A stretch of 64,000 nucleotides of DNA, taken from Streptococcus parasanguinis. Its GTDB lineage: Bacteria > Bacillota > Bacilli > Lactobacillales > Streptococcaceae. The stretch covers positions 241,865 through 305,864 of the forward strand of contig NZ_JAHDAC010000002.1 of the NCBI RefSeq assembly GCF_018499505.1, written 5' to 3'. The notes below the pieces were generated by a model that did no database searches, had not been told where the DNA came from, and saw nothing but the letters and a program-made list of their open reading frames with translations. Below are positions 63,981-64,000 of this stretch, in pieces. Within the stretch, counting starts at the first letter, position 1. Each line of letters opens with the position of its first letter. The translations under genes were made by a program, and so were the position numbers.

Positions 63981-64000
63981 GGGTAGAAAAAAAGTCCCAT

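Overview
The window comes from a Streptococcus chromosome, most like the mitis/sanguinis (viridans) group. The basis is close protein-level resemblance of AsnS, UvrC, RpsT and CoaA to streptococcal versions (from memory), streptococcal gene order (coaA-rpsT and pdp-deoC-cdd-BMP-nucleoside ABC; proB-proA-proC near rluD-lspA-LysR; lacABCD), Gram-positive ribosome binding sites, and several interspersed structured repeats. I cannot name the species. There is no phage, plasmid, CRISPR array, rRNA or tRNA gene here: this is core chromosome with repeats in the gaps.

Layout. 1-2271: 3' part of a glutamine ABC transporter (glnP, cut by the window edge) and glnQ. 2611-6077: a heterodimeric ABC exporter; then an MFS transporter, a DUF1003 membrane protein, and asnS, an aspartate aminotransferase and a YpmB-like protein in the order known from Bacillus. 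11653-15767: MarR regulator, yaaA, DUF1836 protein with a haemolysin III family protein, a MocR-type regulator and a small membrane protein. 16015-21540: second heterodimeric ABC exporter with a YjbR-family protein, cutC and a DUF2140-like protein. 21816-29557 (minus strand): nucleoside uptake and salvage (methyltransferase, pdp, deoC, cdd, BMP lipoprotein, ATPase, two permeases). 29648-31489: coaA, rpsT, small P-loop kinase. 31968-35762: ldcB plus two large membrane proteins sharing a short N-terminal motif. 35928-42257: rhodanese, YbaK-type deacylase, UDG-like protein, pepV, nitroreductase, phosphoesterase, uvrC. 42458-47387: a tight six-gene unit headed by hemW. 47388-49230: an ABC-F ribosome-protection gene behind an attenuator-like leader. 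49513-55170: proC, proA, proB, rluD, lspA, a LysR regulator. 55327-61886: tagatose-6-phosphate pathway (lacABCD) with a galactitol-type PTS (gatABC) and a DeoR-type repressor. 62104-63089: rplU-prp-rpmA behind an L21-leader-like region; then a lipoprotein.

How the parts work together. The nucleoside block imports nucleosides (ABC system), deaminates cytidine (Cdd), splits pyrimidine nucleosides (Pdp) and feeds deoxyribose-5-phosphate to DeoC. The gat/lac block should import galactose or galactitol as the 6-phosphate and carry it through tagatose-6-phosphate to triose phosphates; both promoters carry an identical 11-bp candidate operator. In rplU-prp-rpmA the protease Prp trims the N-terminal extension visible on L27.

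Most notable non-coding features: (1) a 216-nt leader before the ABC-F gene with a three-codon uORF, an intrinsic terminator and a complementary segment that could antiterminate; (2) a ~175-bp repeat with four hairpins, in three near-identical copies and one strongly diverged copy with compensatory changes; (3) a BOX-like modular repeat in three convergent gaps; (4) five genes whose extended -10 box lies only 6-7 nt before the start codon, suggesting leaderless mRNAs.
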